Assembly (NCBI RefSeq): GCF_030159795.1
Contig: NZ_BSND01000005.1
Location: 248,001-312,000, forward strand
DNA length: 64,000 nt
Source of the DNA: Methylophaga thalassica
Lineage (GTDB): Bacteria > Pseudomonadota > Gammaproteobacteria > Nitrosococcales > Methylophagaceae
Direction of reading: 5' to 3'
Shown here: positions 52,387 through 60,811 of the stretch, in pieces
Layout of the letters: each line of letters begins with the position of its first letter
Numbering within the stretch: position 1 is the stretch's first letter
The notes under the pieces: model-generated
What the model was told of the DNA's origin: nothing
Databases searched by the model: none
What the model saw: the letters and a program-made list of their open reading frames with translations, nothing else
Made by a program: the position numbers and the translations under genes

Positions 52387-52905
52387 TTATGCAGCAACTG
52401 CTGATTTTCTTCTAAGCCCCAAGAAACCTAATAAGGCAGGAGCAAACAAGAATAATGCTGCTGGTACTGGTACAGCAGATACTGACACATCGTATTTTAA
52501 GATGTTAGAGGCTGCATCAATAATATCTAAACCGTAGAAAACGTTCGCAGCTAAAAATGCAGTGAAACTAAAATCACCAGTGATAACAAAGGTTTGTGCA
52601 CCTGGTAAGTAACTACCGTTAGGGCCGGTGATTTCTCCGAATTTTACTGTTGCGCCTGTTAAAGCTGTGAATGGATTGAAAGACCATTCAATTTTCACGT
52701 TGGTAGCTGTATCAGAGGTAAGATCAAATTGTGAATACCAGTTACCAACCTCACCTACAGTACCACCAGCGAGTACAGTACTGTTGTTATTTACATCAAC
52801 AGATTGTGTTGCGCCACTTGATCCGATACCAGTAAGAGTTAATGTGGCGGCATTGACACCAACCGAAAACATGAGAGCTACTAAAAATAGCATCGCCTTT
52901 TTCAT
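52387..52905 (-). CDS. VPLPA-CTERM (PEP-CTERM-like) sorting-domain protein
   Basis: Small exported protein of 172 residues. A signal peptide ends near SVGVNA/ATLT (about residue 19). The middle about 120 residues are Thr/Ser/Gly-rich beta-type sequence with no cysteine. The C-terminus has VPVPA, a hydrophobic helix (LFLFAPALLGFLGL) and then RRK, the pattern cut by exosortases. The start is supported by AAGGA 8 bases upstream. It is about half-identical to the neighbour at 53204-53692. It has its own terminator and a riboswitch-like leader (52935-53016). The likely role is a surface or matrix protein. The sorting signal is clear; the function is not. Confidence 0.9.
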   Translation of the reverse strand: MKKAMLFLVALMFSVGVNAATLTLTGIGSSGATQSVDVNNNSTVLAGGTVGEVGNWYSQFDLTSDTATNVKIEWSFNPFTALTGATVKFGEITGPNGSYLPGAQTFVITGDFSFTAFLAANVFYGLDIIDAASNILKYDVSVSAVPVPAALFLFAPALLGFLGLRRKSAVAA

Positions 52906-52934
52906 AATAAACTTCCTTATGCATAAGTTGAAAA

Positions 52935-53016
52935 AACAAGCAATGCAACCCAGCCATCTTTAAATTAAAGATCTGTGGCTTTCCGACCCCGCCTCACGAC
53001 GAGTTTGGCTTTTGTT
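52935..53016 (-). promoter_or_regulatory. Candidate GEMM / c-di-GMP-I riboswitch (copy 1)
   Basis: On the minus strand this leader shows the class-I plan. GCCAAAC leads into a P2 stem closed by a GNRA tetraloop (GUGA, stem CUCGUC / GGCGGG). Then come GUCGGAAAGCC, a P3 stem AGCC...AUCUUU / AAAGAU...GGCU, and GGGUUGC. Positions expected to contact the ligand (a G before CCAAAC, the A of GGAAAGCC, the C of GGGUUGC) are kept. G rather than A at the first contact favours c-di-GMP over cGAMP. A U6 tract follows the aptamer and a CTTATGCATAAG palindrome abuts the ribosome site. The match was made by eye. Confidence 0.75.
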
Positions 53017-53159
53017 AAATTACCATATCCATAAGATATGATAATCACCTATCTGACTTTGTCAGATGAGTGAATGATATGGAGCATTGTCCACCCGTGT
53101 CTATTGTACCTTGGTACAATTTTGCTATTGGAATTTAAAATCAATTCGCTAATGAATAT
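53017..53159 (-). promoter_or_regulatory. Upstream control region of copy 1 with three inverted repeats
   Basis: Between the terminator of the neighbouring gene and the riboswitch lie three symmetric sites. They are CATATC/GATATG (53024-53040), ATCTGAC/GTCAGAT (53051-53067) and ATTGTACCTTGGTACAAT (53103-53120). The last has perfect 8-bp arms and looks like an operator. The blocks TGTCTATTGT (53098) and TTGCTATT (53122) recur before copy 2. I cannot name the promoter. Confidence 0.45.
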
Positions 53160-53187
53160 AAAAAAGGGAGCCTAAGCTCCCTTTTTT
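53160..53187. terminator. Bidirectional-looking terminator of the second VPLPA-CTERM gene
   Basis: The stem GGGAGC / GCTCCC (53166-53171 and 53176-53181) with loop CTAA is flanked by six A and six T residues, so it can terminate on either strand. On the minus strand it stands 17 bases after the stop of the gene at 53204-53692. It has the same stem as the terminator of the paralogous gene. Confidence 0.9.
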
Positions 53188-53203
53188 ATCAAAAACATTG
53201 TTT

Positions 53204-53692
53204 TTATGCTGCAACAGCTGTTTTTCTACGCAGACCCAAAAAGCCTAATAAAGCAGGGGCAAACAAGAATAATGCGGCTGGAACAGGTACTGCAGATACT
53301 GAAACGTCATATTTAACTACGCCTGATGTCGCATCAATGATACTCAGGATGTAGCTAGTACCTGCTGTCAACATAGCTGTGAAGCTGAAGTCTTCAGTAA
53401 TTGCATATGACACAGTGTCACCCAATGTAGCAAAAACTAATGTTGCACCTTTAATTGCAGGGTTAAATGACCATGCGATTACAACAGGTGTATCTGTGTC
53501 AGTAGTTAATGAGAACGCTGAACTCCAAGTACTTTTCTTAGAGACAGTACCACCAGCTAAAACAACTGAGCTGCCAGATAAATCAACACTTTGACTTGCG
53601 TTAGTTGAACCAGCTTCAGTCAGAGATAACGTCGCGGCGTTAACACTTACTGAAAACAATAAAGCTACGATAAATAGCATCGCTTTTTTCAT
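53204..53692 (-). CDS. VPLPA-CTERM (PEP-CTERM-like) sorting-domain protein, paralogue
   Basis: Small exported protein of 162 residues. The signal peptide ends near SVSVNA/ATLS. The C-terminal block SAVPVPAALFLFAPALLGF and the following GLRRK are nearly identical to those of the gene at 52387-52905, while the centre has diverged. The frame is open to 53746. I start it at 53692 because AGGA lies 8 bases upstream and because the paralogue begins the same way (MKKAMLF). It has its own terminator and a riboswitch-like leader (53724-53815). It is a probable exosortase substrate; its function is unknown. Confidence 0.9.
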   Translation of the reverse strand: MKKAMLFIVALLFSVSVNAATLSLTEAGSTNASQSVDLSGSSVVLAGGTVSKKSTWSSAFSLTTDTDTPVVIAWSFNPAIKGATLVFATLGDTVSYAITEDFSFTAMLTAGTSYILSIIDATSGVVKYDVSVSAVPVPAALFLFAPALLGFLGLRRKTAVAA

Positions 53693-53723
53693 AATAATTT
53701 CCTTATGCATAAGAATTCGAAAA

Positions 53724-53815
53724 AACAAGCAATGCAACCCAGCCATCTTTAAAATATAGCATTAAAGATCTGTGGCTTTCCGACCCCGCCTCACGACGAG
53801 TTTGGCTTTAATTAC
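53724..53815 (-). promoter_or_regulatory. Candidate GEMM / c-di-GMP-I riboswitch (copy 2)
   Basis: The core of copy 1 is repeated almost base for base (GCCAAAC, P2 with GUGA loop, GGAAAGCC, GGCUGGGUUGC). Only the P3 loop is longer, by about eight bases, and the outer 5' flank differs. Loss of identity in the loop with a fixed core is what a structured RNA would show. A further 8-bp hairpin TTACACAA / TTGTGTAA (53812-53819 and 53837-53844) lies just 5' of it. The coding start is 32 bases after the aptamer. Confidence 0.75.
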
Positions 53816-54045
53816 ACAACATCAAACACGTCGACATTGTGTAAGACCAGATATGATCTTGCTACAAAGCCATCACCGTTGATGTCTATTGTTCTGATTG
53901 CTATTAAGATACTTATGATAACTAGTATTATCTAGTGTATATGCTTTACACCGATACCTTAACAGTATGTATATAATACTGTGTCTCAAGGTAAGTAACA
54001 AGTATATTTAGTAAGTAACATTACTAATTAAAACTAAACGGGCAA
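53816..54045 (-). promoter_or_regulatory. Upstream region of the second VPLPA-CTERM gene
   Basis: This A+T-rich gap separates the riboswitch from the end of the phosphoglycosyltransferase gene. It contains TGTCTATTGT (53883-53892) and TTGCTATT (53898-53905), also seen before copy 1. It has a CAGTAT / ATACTG inverted repeat (53963-53981). GTAAGTAACA is repeated directly at 53991-54000 and 54011-54020, exactly 20 bases apart. These look like regulator sites. No terminator is seen after the phosphoglycosyltransferase gene. Confidence 0.4.
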
Positions 54046-55455
54046 TTAATAGGCATTTTTACCGACAAACCCTTTGAACAGCGTTAAAAAAATAATCTCA
54101 AGATCTAGTAATAGCGACCAGTTCTGAATATATTTGAGATCATAATGCACACGTCCCTGCATTTTATCCAATGTATCTGTTTCACCTCTAAAACCATTTA
54201 TTTGTGCTAGTCCGGTAATGCCCGGCTTAACTTTATGCCTCAGCATATATCCCTGAATCTGTGCGCGATATTGCTCATTATGCGCTACAGCGTGTGGCCG
54301 TGGTCCAACGATGGACATCGACCCACCCAGAGAGTTAAAAAATTGTGGAAGCTCGTCAAGTGAGGTTCTACGCAGGAAACCACCAAAAGGCGTAATTCGG
54401 CTGTCATTCTTCTGAGCTTGCGTGACTTTTTCACCATCTTCCGTGACAGTCATTGTACGGAATTTCCATACTTTAATTTTTTCACCATCCACACCATAAC
54501 GGGTCTGTTTGAAAAATACAGGTCCTTTAGATGTGAACTTCACCCCAGCTGCAATAATCAACATGGGTATAGCGATAATCATCAGAATAATGGAGCTGAG
54601 GATAATATCCTCTAATCGTTTCAATATACTATCGATACCAGCAAAGGGCGTTTCATAAACTGAAATAGCCGTAATGCCCTGATAATCCACCCAACGTGAA
54701 TTAAGAAGATTGAACGTGAACAAGTCTGGTACTAAGTATACTGAGGCGGTGCTGTCTGCCAATAGCTCGGTTATATGCCGTATTCTATGCTCTGCTGACA
54801 TAGCAAGAGTGATATACACCGTATCCACTTTACCTGCTTTACAGTCCTCAATCAGCTGATTGAAATCACCCACGTTTTTGTTGGTGACGACTAAGTTAGG
54901 TTCCGTTTCGACACGTTTTTGTGAGCGGTCATCGTAATAACCTACCAGCCTGAATCCTGACCAGTCCATTTCATTAAATGCACGCTCCAGACGTTTTCCC
55001 AAAGTTGTTTCACCAACGATAGCAACGTTTCTGGTGTTGACTCCGCGAGCCCGGAGAATTGCCAACGATGTTCTCACAATGGCATGCCAGGAAATTAATT
55101 CAATTGGCGTCAATAAAAACCATAAAAAAACAAAGCTATCCAGATAACTACCAGAGTGAATGAAAAAGATATCAATCATTACCAGAATGAAAACACTGGT
55201 AAACCATGAAAACATAACTGCCGAAACTTCTTCTCTCAATGCAGTGCCTCGCCATGAACGATAAGCATCTTGAGATTCGGCAAAAAAGTTAAACAATAGA
55301 ATAGCGAATAAGAGACTCCATATATAAAGGACATCCCATCCCGCCTTAAAAATATCAAATAAGGCTAAAAAGGTAAGCAGGATAATGCCACTATCAATCA
55401 GGCGTGATATCGCATTAATTTTTGCATCATACTGTCTTATCCTGCCTTGAGCCAT
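54046..55455 (-). CDS. Undecaprenyl-phosphate glucose phosphotransferase-type initiating enzyme (WcaJ/GumD-like)
   Basis: Polyprenyl phosphoglycosyltransferase of 469 residues that places the first sugar-phosphate on undecaprenyl phosphate. The N-terminal half has four to five membrane helices and a CoA-binding-like nucleotide domain (VAIVGETTLGKRL). After a further helix the catalytic C-terminal domain shows KFTSKGPVFFKQTRYG, KVWKFRTM, LRRTSLDELPQFFNSL, MSIVGPRPHA and VKPGITGLAQINGFRGET. The sugar is often glucose or galactose and cannot be read here. AAGGAA 4 bases upstream supports the start. It lies 73 bp after the DHH gene. Confidence 0.9.
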   Translation of the reverse strand: MAQGRIRQYDAKINAISRLIDSGIILLTFLALFDIFKAGWDVLYIWSLLFAILLFNFFAESQDAYRSWRGTALREEVSAVMFSWFTSVFILVMIDIFFIHSGSYLDSFVFLWFLLTPIELISWHAIVRTSLAILRARGVNTRNVAIVGETTLGKRLERAFNEMDWSGFRLVGYYDDRSQKRVETEPNLVVTNKNVGDFNQLIEDCKAGKVDTVYITLAMSAEHRIRHITELLADSTASVYLVPDLFTFNLLNSRWVDYQGITAISVYETPFAGIDSILKRLEDIILSSIILMIIAIPMLIIAAGVKFTSKGPVFFKQTRYGVDGEKIKVWKFRTMTVTEDGEKVTQAQKNDSRITPFGGFLRRTSLDELPQFFNSLGGSMSIVGPRPHAVAHNEQYRAQIQGYMLRHKVKPGITGLAQINGFRGETDTLDKMQGRVHYDLKYIQNWSLLLDLEIIFLTLFKGFVGKNAY

Positions 55456-55528
55456 TTGTTCCTTTTTACCTTATTAGTATTTATTGATATTAAGTAACAT
55501 CTATACCTTAAGTATAAATGATGCGGGA

Positions 55529-56503
55529 TTAATTCGCTTCGCTCTTATAATAGCTTTCAAGAACAGAGATTAATTTAGGCAACTCATCTTCTTTCAAGCA
55601 GTTAATACCTGCAGCAGCTTTTCTACCTCCCCCAGTGTCAAATTGACCTGCAATATAATCAGCTCCTTCTTGACGTATTTTGGGTGCTCTTATGCTTACC
55701 ACATAAGCAGATGAATCAGGTATTTCAGTGAGAATTAAATGTGCTCGCGAGGGATACTGATTGCTTAAATAATTACTATAGGTACCACTAATACGTCTTG
55801 CCCATTTATCATCAGGTAGTGTGATGACTCCCACCGTCTCATTTTCATAGCTGAGCTTTTGTTGTTTGGCCTGTGCCAAATCAGAGTTGTAGCCTGAGTT
55901 CAGAGTTTCAATTATCTCAGCATTGTCATCAATAAAATCTAGTGGTGAGTGGTAGTTAACACAACATCTATACAACTCATCAGGTGCGAAAAATAAATCA
56001 TCAATACTGGCACCATAGCCATTGTAATTAATATGCTGCCCCAGGGTTTTGAGTTTGATTATGTTACTTTCATCAAGCTGAATTTTATTTGCATAATCTT
56101 CAGCAACTTTGGCAAGATTGTCACCAAAAGCCGCTGTTATTGCCCATAGTTCATAGGCATTGTTTAGGTACTCATTGATTATCAACGCTGTGCATTTGTT
56201 GGGATGCATATCAATCAGTGCCTCTAAGCGAGGATGACTGATTTGATCTCCTGGGTTGTGATGATCGGCATAAAACACATCAACATCATGTGATAGCAGA
56301 TTTAGCAGTGCATCATGATTTTTCTGCATTGAGATATCTAACACTGTTACTTGAGAGGCTTTTTCTACATCGACCCTACTCAGTAATTTTATATCGCGTT
56401 TAACTCCTGTGATTAGTTCAGACCGAATTGGATTAGCTAGTCTCAATTGAACTAACGCACAAATACCGTCAGCATCGCCGTTAAAAACATCAAAATTTGT
56501 CAT
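55529..56503 (-). CDS. DHH-family phosphoesterase
   Basis: Cytosolic phosphohydrolase of 324 residues. The first metal motif is NGDADGIC (residues 8-15), then VLDIS, and the signature Asp80-His81-His82 is in YADHHNPG. The C-terminal DHHA1-type domain ends with the substrate loop FDTGGGRKAAAGIN. Relatives include NrnA, which degrades tiny RNAs and 3'-phosphoadenosine-5'-phosphate (PAP). Its place 5 bp after cysC suggests that it could remove the PAP left by sulfotransferases; this is inference. An oligonucleotide or cyclic-dinucleotide substrate is the alternative. Confidence 0.83.
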   Translation of the reverse strand: MTNFDVFNGDADGICALVQLRLANPIRSELITGVKRDIKLLSRVDVEKASQVTVLDISMQKNHDALLNLLSHDVDVFYADHHNPGDQISHPRLEALIDMHPNKCTALIINEYLNNAYELWAITAAFGDNLAKVAEDYANKIQLDESNIIKLKTLGQHINYNGYGASIDDLFFAPDELYRCCVNYHSPLDFIDDNAEIIETLNSGYNSDLAQAKQQKLSYENETVGVITLPDDKWARRISGTYSNYLSNQYPSRAHLILTEIPDSSAYVVSIRAPKIRQEGADYIAGQFDTGGGRKAAAGINCLKEDELPKLISVLESYYKSEAN

Positions 56504-56508
56504 TAGAT

Positions 56509-57099
56509 TTAAATAATCTCGTTTTGTTTTAAGTAGGAAATAACTCTATCAACACACTCATTTACATTAAGTTCAGCTGTATTCAGTGCTATTTCAGGAT
56601 GATGTGGCACTTCGTAATCGGAATCAATTCCTGTAAAATTTTTTATCTGTCCACTTCTGGCTTTTTTGTAGAGACCTTTAGGATCACGTTTTTCACACGT
56701 GCTGAGAGGAGTAGATATATAAACCTCAACAAACTCTTTTTCTTCAACAAGGTCACGAACCAATTGCCTATCGCTGCGAAACGGTGAGATAAAAGCACTC
56801 ATGACAATCAGGCCAGCATCAGCAAATAGCTTAGCCATTTCCCCAATTCGTCTAATATTCTCAACACGATCGGCATCAGAAAATCCCAGATCCTTATTCA
56901 GACCATGTCTGACATTATCACCATCAAGTAAATAAGTGTGATGTCCCAGCTCAAATAGCTTTTGTTCTACAGCATCTGCAACCGTGGATTTACCAGCACC
57001 ACTTAGGCCTGTAAACCATAAAATACAGGGCTTTTGTTTTTTTTGTTTTGATCGATCTAACTTTTCTAGCTTGTGTTTATGCCAAACAATATTTTCCAT
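56509..57099 (-). CDS. cysC: Adenylylsulfate kinase
   Basis: Cytosolic kinase of 196 residues that phosphorylates adenylylsulfate (APS) to PAPS. Walker A is GLSGAGKS at residues 31-38. LLDGDNVRHGLNKDLGFSD is the APS-binding block. IVMSAFISPFRSDRQ holds the active serine, and KGLYKKARSGQIKNFTGIDS follows. It stands alone, without cysD/cysN beside it, at the head of the DHH gene. Together with the sulfotransferase at 30711-31574 it points to EPS sulfation. The upstream gap contains GTAAGTAATA, related to the repeat at 53991-54020. Confidence 0.93.
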   Translation of the reverse strand: MENIVWHKHKLEKLDRSKQKKQKPCILWFTGLSGAGKSTVADAVEQKLFELGHHTYLLDGDNVRHGLNKDLGFSDADRVENIRRIGEMAKLFADAGLIVMSAFISPFRSDRQLVRDLVEEKEFVEVYISTPLSTCEKRDPKGLYKKARSGQIKNFTGIDSDYEVPHHPEIALNTAELNVNECVDRVISYLKQNEII

Positions 57100-57221
57100 A
57101 ACGAAAAATTCCTTCTCTAAGTAAGTAATATATTGAGATAGATATTACCGACTTCACTAATTATTCCTAGCCCCTTGATGTAAAATTTATTATTTCGTTG
57201 TTTTTACTAAAGTCCATAGGC

Positions 57222-57248
57222 AAAAAAAAAGCCTGACATTAGTCAGGC
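57222..57248 (-). terminator. Rho-independent terminator after tRNA-Leu
   Basis: The stem GCCTGAC / GTCAGGC (57231-57237 and 57242-57248) with a 4-base loop is followed on the minus strand by nine U residues. It stands 10 bases after the tRNA 3' end and probably ends the secG-tRNA transcript. Confidence 0.92.
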
Positions 57249-57257
57249 TCTTTAATT

Positions 57258-57342
57258 TGGTACCGACGGCCGGAGTCGAACCGGCACACCCGAAGGCACT
57301 ACCCCCTCAAGATAGCGTGTCTACCAATTCCACCACGTCGGC
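57258..57342 (-). tRNA. tRNA-Leu (anticodon GAG)
   Basis: An 85-base class-II tRNA with a full cloverleaf can be read on the minus strand. It has the acceptor stem GCCGACG paired near the 3' end, a D-arm with GGTAGACACG, the anticodon stem CTATC/GGTAG with loop TTGAGGG (anticodon GAG at 57306-57308) and a long variable arm. The T-arm is GGTTCGACTCC and an encoded CCA closes the gene. It decodes CUC/CUU. It follows secG, as leuU does in Escherichia. Confidence 0.97.
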
Positions 57343-57365
57343 AAGGGTAATCAAGGTTGCGTATT

Positions 57366-57695
57366 CTACGGTAATTCCGGCAAATCTGCAGGTGTTTTAT
57401 CGACTTTTTGTTCTGTTGTTGGCACAGACTCAGTCACACTTTGTGCTTTCCCTGGTGTATCCACAGAAAAATAAGCTAGTGTCAGACTTGTGATGAAAAA
57501 GATAGTCGCTAAGATCGCACTTGCACGGCTTAAAAATGAAGCTGAACCCTGACTGCCGAACAGACTACCTGAGGCACCACCACCGCCACCACCAAATGCA
57601 GCACCTGCATCAGCGCCTTTGCCGTGCTGAATCAGAACAAATCCAATCAGTAAAAGACAGGCAATAATATGAACTGTGAGAATAATCGCGTGCAT
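57366..57695 (-). CDS. secG: Preprotein translocase subunit SecG
   Basis: Small inner-membrane subunit of the Sec translocon, 109 residues. Two hydrophobic helices lie near residues 3-22 and 52-72. The Gly-rich loop between them (FGGGGGGASGSLFG) is the family hallmark. A Thr/Pro/Glu-rich tail follows. It lies 6 bp after tpiA and just before tRNA-Leu, a very common arrangement in gammaproteobacteria. Confidence 0.95.
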   Translation of the reverse strand: MHAIILTVHIIACLLLIGFVLIQHGKGADAGAAFGGGGGGASGSLFGSQGSASFLSRASAILATIFFITSLTLAYFSVDTPGKAQSVTESVPTTEQKVDKTPADLPELP

Positions 57696-57701
57696 GTGTT
57701 G

Positions 57702-58487
57702 TTAACCTAATTTTAAAACTGCGGCCTGACATATTTTAACAAATTCATCGGCGTCGAGTGATCCGCCGCCGATAAGTCCACCATCAATATCAGGTTGTAG
57801 AAACAATGGCGCAGCATTATTACCTTTTATGCTGCCTCCGTAAAGTATTCTTATATTTTTTGCTATCTCTTTATCGTGTTTGGCTACACGTTGACGCATA
57901 AAGCTATGTACGTCTTGCGCCCATTCTGGCGTGGCTGAGCGGCCTGTGCCGATAGCCCATACCGGTTCATATGCTAAAACCGTATGAGCGAGCCCTTCAA
58001 CGCCCTGATGCGCAATAACAGTATCGAGTAATCGCAACACGACTTCTTCGGTACGACCAACAGCATGTTCGTCAGGGCTTTCCCCAATACAGATAATTGG
58101 TGTGATACCTGCTCTAACTGCCATTTCATATTTTTCAGCGATAATGCGATCAAGTAGACATTGATCTAGGTCTAACTCGGCATATAAACAACGTCTTTCT
58201 GAGTGGCCTATTAATACATATTTGCAGCCAAAATCGACCAGCATACTCGCCGAAATTTCGCCCGTGTAAGCCCCTTTCTCAAACTGAGACAGGTTCTGCG
58301 TCCCCCAAGCTAAACCTGTACCTGTAAGGGCAGATTGTACTTGTTGCAGATAAACAGAAGGCGGAAATAACGCAACTTCAATATCTGAAAAAGTATCGGC
58401 TTTAGAGAGTATGCCTTCAAGTAGTGCTTTATTACTCTCACTAGAGCCGTTCATTTTCCAGTTACCAGCGACTAGTGGTTTACGCAC
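57702..58487 (-). CDS. tpiA: Triosephosphate isomerase
   Basis: Glycolytic/gluconeogenic enzyme of 261 residues that interconverts dihydroxyacetone phosphate and glyceraldehyde-3-phosphate. The N-terminal GNWKMNGS gives the catalytic Lys. IGHSERR holds the catalytic His, and VLAYEPVWAIGTG holds the catalytic Glu. YGGSIKGNNA closes the phosphate site. The start is GTG at 58485-58487 with a weak purine-rich site upstream. A 127-base gap without terminator separates it from glmM. Confidence 0.96.
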   Translation of the reverse strand: MRKPLVAGNWKMNGSSESNKALLEGILSKADTFSDIEVALFPPSVYLQQVQSALTGTGLAWGTQNLSQFEKGAYTGEISASMLVDFGCKYVLIGHSERRCLYAELDLDQCLLDRIIAEKYEMAVRAGITPIICIGESPDEHAVGRTEEVVLRLLDTVIAHQGVEGLAHTVLAYEPVWAIGTGRSATPEWAQDVHSFMRQRVAKHDKEIAKNIRILYGGSIKGNNAAPLFLQPDIDGGLIGGGSLDADEFVKICQAAVLKLG

Positions 58488-58614
58488 TTAACACTCTCTT
58501 TCAATATAAAATGAAACATCAGACTACATACCCACTATGGATAAAGCAATGTATGAAATAGTTCTGGCTAAGCAATTATCAGAATAAGTTGAGGCTCTTA
58601 TCAAAACATCTCAT

Positions 58615-59961
58615 TTAATTTTTCAGCTCCTGCTCTATTACAGAGGCTAGTTCCTCGGCCAGTTGTTTGGTTAATGTCGCATCAATACCTTCGACCATGA
58701 CACGGATAACCGGTTCAGTTCCTGAGGCTCTGAGTAATACCCGTCCCTCATCACCCAGTCTTTTCTCTACCGATGCAATGGCTTGGTTAATCTCAGCATT
58801 TTTATTCAGATCAATCATTTTATTGACTCTGACATTAATCAAATGTTGAGGATATTTTGTTACGACAGATCGTAACTCATGCAGACTGTTGTTAGTTTGC
58901 TGTATTTCTGCAACCACTTGCAGTGCTGCAACGATGCCATCACCTGTTGATGTCTTGTCCAGACAAATGATATGACCAGATGCTTCCCCCCCCAGTAAAC
59001 CACCGACCTGTTGCAGTTTTTCCATGACATAACGATCACCGACTTTTGCCCGGTGAAGTGACATATCAAATTTCGCCAGCGCATGTTCTAAGCCTAGGTT
59101 TGACATTTGGGTGCCAACAACATCAGGCATACTTGCGCCAATACGTTGTCTTGCTCTGGCGATGATAAATAATAGTTCATCACCATCGACGATTTCCCCG
59201 CGATGATCAACCATGATGATACGGTCACCATCACCATCTAATGCAAGGCCCAGATCGGCTTTATTCTCAAGTACAGCTTGTTGTAGAAGTCGCGGTTCAG
59301 TCGAGCCACAGTTTAGATTGATGTTAAAACCATCAGGTTCAGCACCCATAACAATAACTTGAGCACCCAACTCTTTAAAGACATCCGGGGCAACGTGATA
59401 GGTAGCGCCGTGCGCGCAATCAACAACGATTTTCAGCCCACTTAAATCAATGCCGGTTGGTATTGTACTTTTACAAAACTCAATATAACGCCCTGCGGCA
59501 TCACCAATACGATGTGCTTTACCCAATCGGGTTGAATCGACCGTTTTTAATGGTTGTTCCAGCATCGCCTCGATTTCCAGTTCTATTTCATCAGGTAATT
59601 TTGTCCCCTGCGCCGAAAAAAACTTAATTCCATTATCATGATAAGGATTATGTGAAGCACTTATAACTATGCCAGCTTGAGCATGAAAAGTACGAGTTAG
59701 ATAAGCGACTGCCGGAGTGGGCATGGGCCCTAATAAATAGATATCAACGCCTGCGGCAGATAAACCAGCCTGTAAGGCAGACTCAAACATATAGCCCGAA
59801 ATACGGGTATCTTTACCAATGATGACTCTGCTGTTACGTTCTTTCGCCAGGACTCTGCCAACCGCCCAGCCGAGTTTTAATACAAAGTCCGGCGTGACGG
59901 CACCGTCACCAACACGACCACGAATGCCGTCTGTTCCAAAATAACGTCTTTGTTTAGTCAA
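58615..59961 (-). CDS. glmM: Phosphoglucosamine mutase
   Basis: Cytosolic enzyme of 448 residues that converts glucosamine-6-phosphate to glucosamine-1-phosphate for UDP-GlcNAc. [10 protein letters not shown] lies at residues 9-18. The phosphoserine is Ser103 in [12 protein letters not shown], the metal loop is DGDGDRII, and the sugar loop is GGEASGHI. The C-terminal phosphate site is [15 protein letters not shown]. It overlaps the stop of folP by 8 bp. Order ftsH-folP-glmM is the classical gammaproteobacterial one. Confidence 0.97.
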   Translation of the reverse strand: MTKQRRYFGTDGIRGRVGDGAVTPDFVLKLGWAVGRVLAKERNSRVIIGKDTRISGYMFESALQAGLSAAGVDIYLLGPMPTPAVAYLTRTFHAQAGIVISASHNPYHDNGIKFFSAQGTKLPDEIELEIEAMLEQPLKTVDSTRLGKAHRIGDAAGRYIEFCKSTIPTGIDLSGLKIVVDCAHGATYHVAPDVFKELGAQVIVMGAEPDGFNINLNCGSTEPRLLQQAVLENKADLGLALDGDGDRIIMVDHRGEIVDGDELLFIIARARQRIGASMPDVVGTQMSNLGLEHALAKFDMSLHRAKVGDRYVMEKLQQVGGLLGGEASGHIICLDKTSTGDGIVAALQVVAEIQQTNNSLHELRSVVTKYPQHLINVRVNKMIDLNKNAEINQAIASVEKRLGDEGRVLLRASGTEPVIRVMVEGIDATLTKQLAEELASVIEQELKN

Positions 59962-60793
59962 AATCTTCTACCTGCATAACTGCCTGACTTAATTTTACGG
60001 CTTGATGTGTCTCTTTAACATCATGAGTTCTGATAAGCTTTGCACCCAACCATGTTGCGATTGAAGCGAGCGATAAGCTGCCAGCTAATCGTTCATCCAC
60101 ACTGACTTTTAACATATCACCAATAATAGACTTACGTGAAACACCAACTAAAACCGGATAAGGTAAATCCGTCAGAGTGGATAAATGTTTCATCAGCCTT
60201 AGATTATGGCGGGCACGTTTACCGAAGCCAAAACCGGGATCAAGCATGATCTGTTCAGCTTTAATACCTGCTTTTAGACAGGTATCTACGCGTTCCAACA
60301 AGAACGCTTTCACTTCAGCAACCACATCACTGTAATGAGGTTCATGTTGCATGGTTTGAGGTGTGCCTTGCATATGCATTAGACAGACTGGAACATTTAG
60401 CTCAACAGCGGCTGCCAATGCACCTTCAGTTCGTAGAGCATTCACATCATTGATGAGCCCAGCACCGGCCTTCACCGCTGCTCTCATAACTCCAGGCTTC
60501 ATGGTATCGATAGAGATAGGAATATCGAATTCTGCACTTATCATTTCTATGACGGGTGCAACACGTTCGATTTCTTGTTGCTCCGCAACGATGTCTGAAC
60601 CAGGTCGTGTAGATTCACCACCGATATCTAAAATATCTGCGCCTTCGGCGATAAGCTTTTCAGCTTGTTTGAGGGCTGCATCATGATTAAGAAATTTGCC
60701 ACCATCTGAAAATGAATCAGGAGTGACATTTACGATGCCCATAATACGAGGAACGGACAAGTCCAAGGACTTGCCCGCACAATCAAAAATCAC
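59954..60793 (-). CDS. folP: Dihydropteroate synthase
   Basis: Folate-pathway enzyme of 279 residues that joins p-aminobenzoate to the pterin diphosphate. The signatures [15 protein letters not shown] (about residues 19-33) and [13 protein letters not shown] are intact. INDVNALR and [14 protein letters not shown] complete the pterin site. It lies 18 bp after ftsH and overlaps glmM. It is a normal member of the family by length and motifs. Confidence 0.96.
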   Translation of the reverse strand: MIFDCAGKSLDLSVPRIMGIVNVTPDSFSDGGKFLNHDAALKQAEKLIAEGADILDIGGESTRPGSDIVAEQQEIERVAPVIEMISAEFDIPISIDTMKPGVMRAAVKAGAGLINDVNALRTEGALAAAVELNVPVCLMHMQGTPQTMQHEPHYSDVVAEVKAFLLERVDTCLKAGIKAEQIMLDPGFGFGKRARHNLRLMKHLSTLTDLPYPVLVGVSRKSIIGDMLKVSVDERLAGSLSLASIATWLGAKLIRTHDVKETHQAVKLSQAVMQVEDFD

Positions 60794-60811
60794 GTAATTA
60801 CTTCCTGGTTT

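Noticed and set aside
53017-53160. Sigma-54 promoter (GG-N10-GC) before the VPLPA-CTERM gene, as used by PrsR systems
   Set aside because: No site with the required GG and GC spacing was found on the minus strand.
57258-57500. Plus-strand open frame across tRNA-Leu and the end of secG
   Set aside because: It runs over a complete tRNA cloverleaf and a known gene on the other strand, with no ribosome site or homology of its own.
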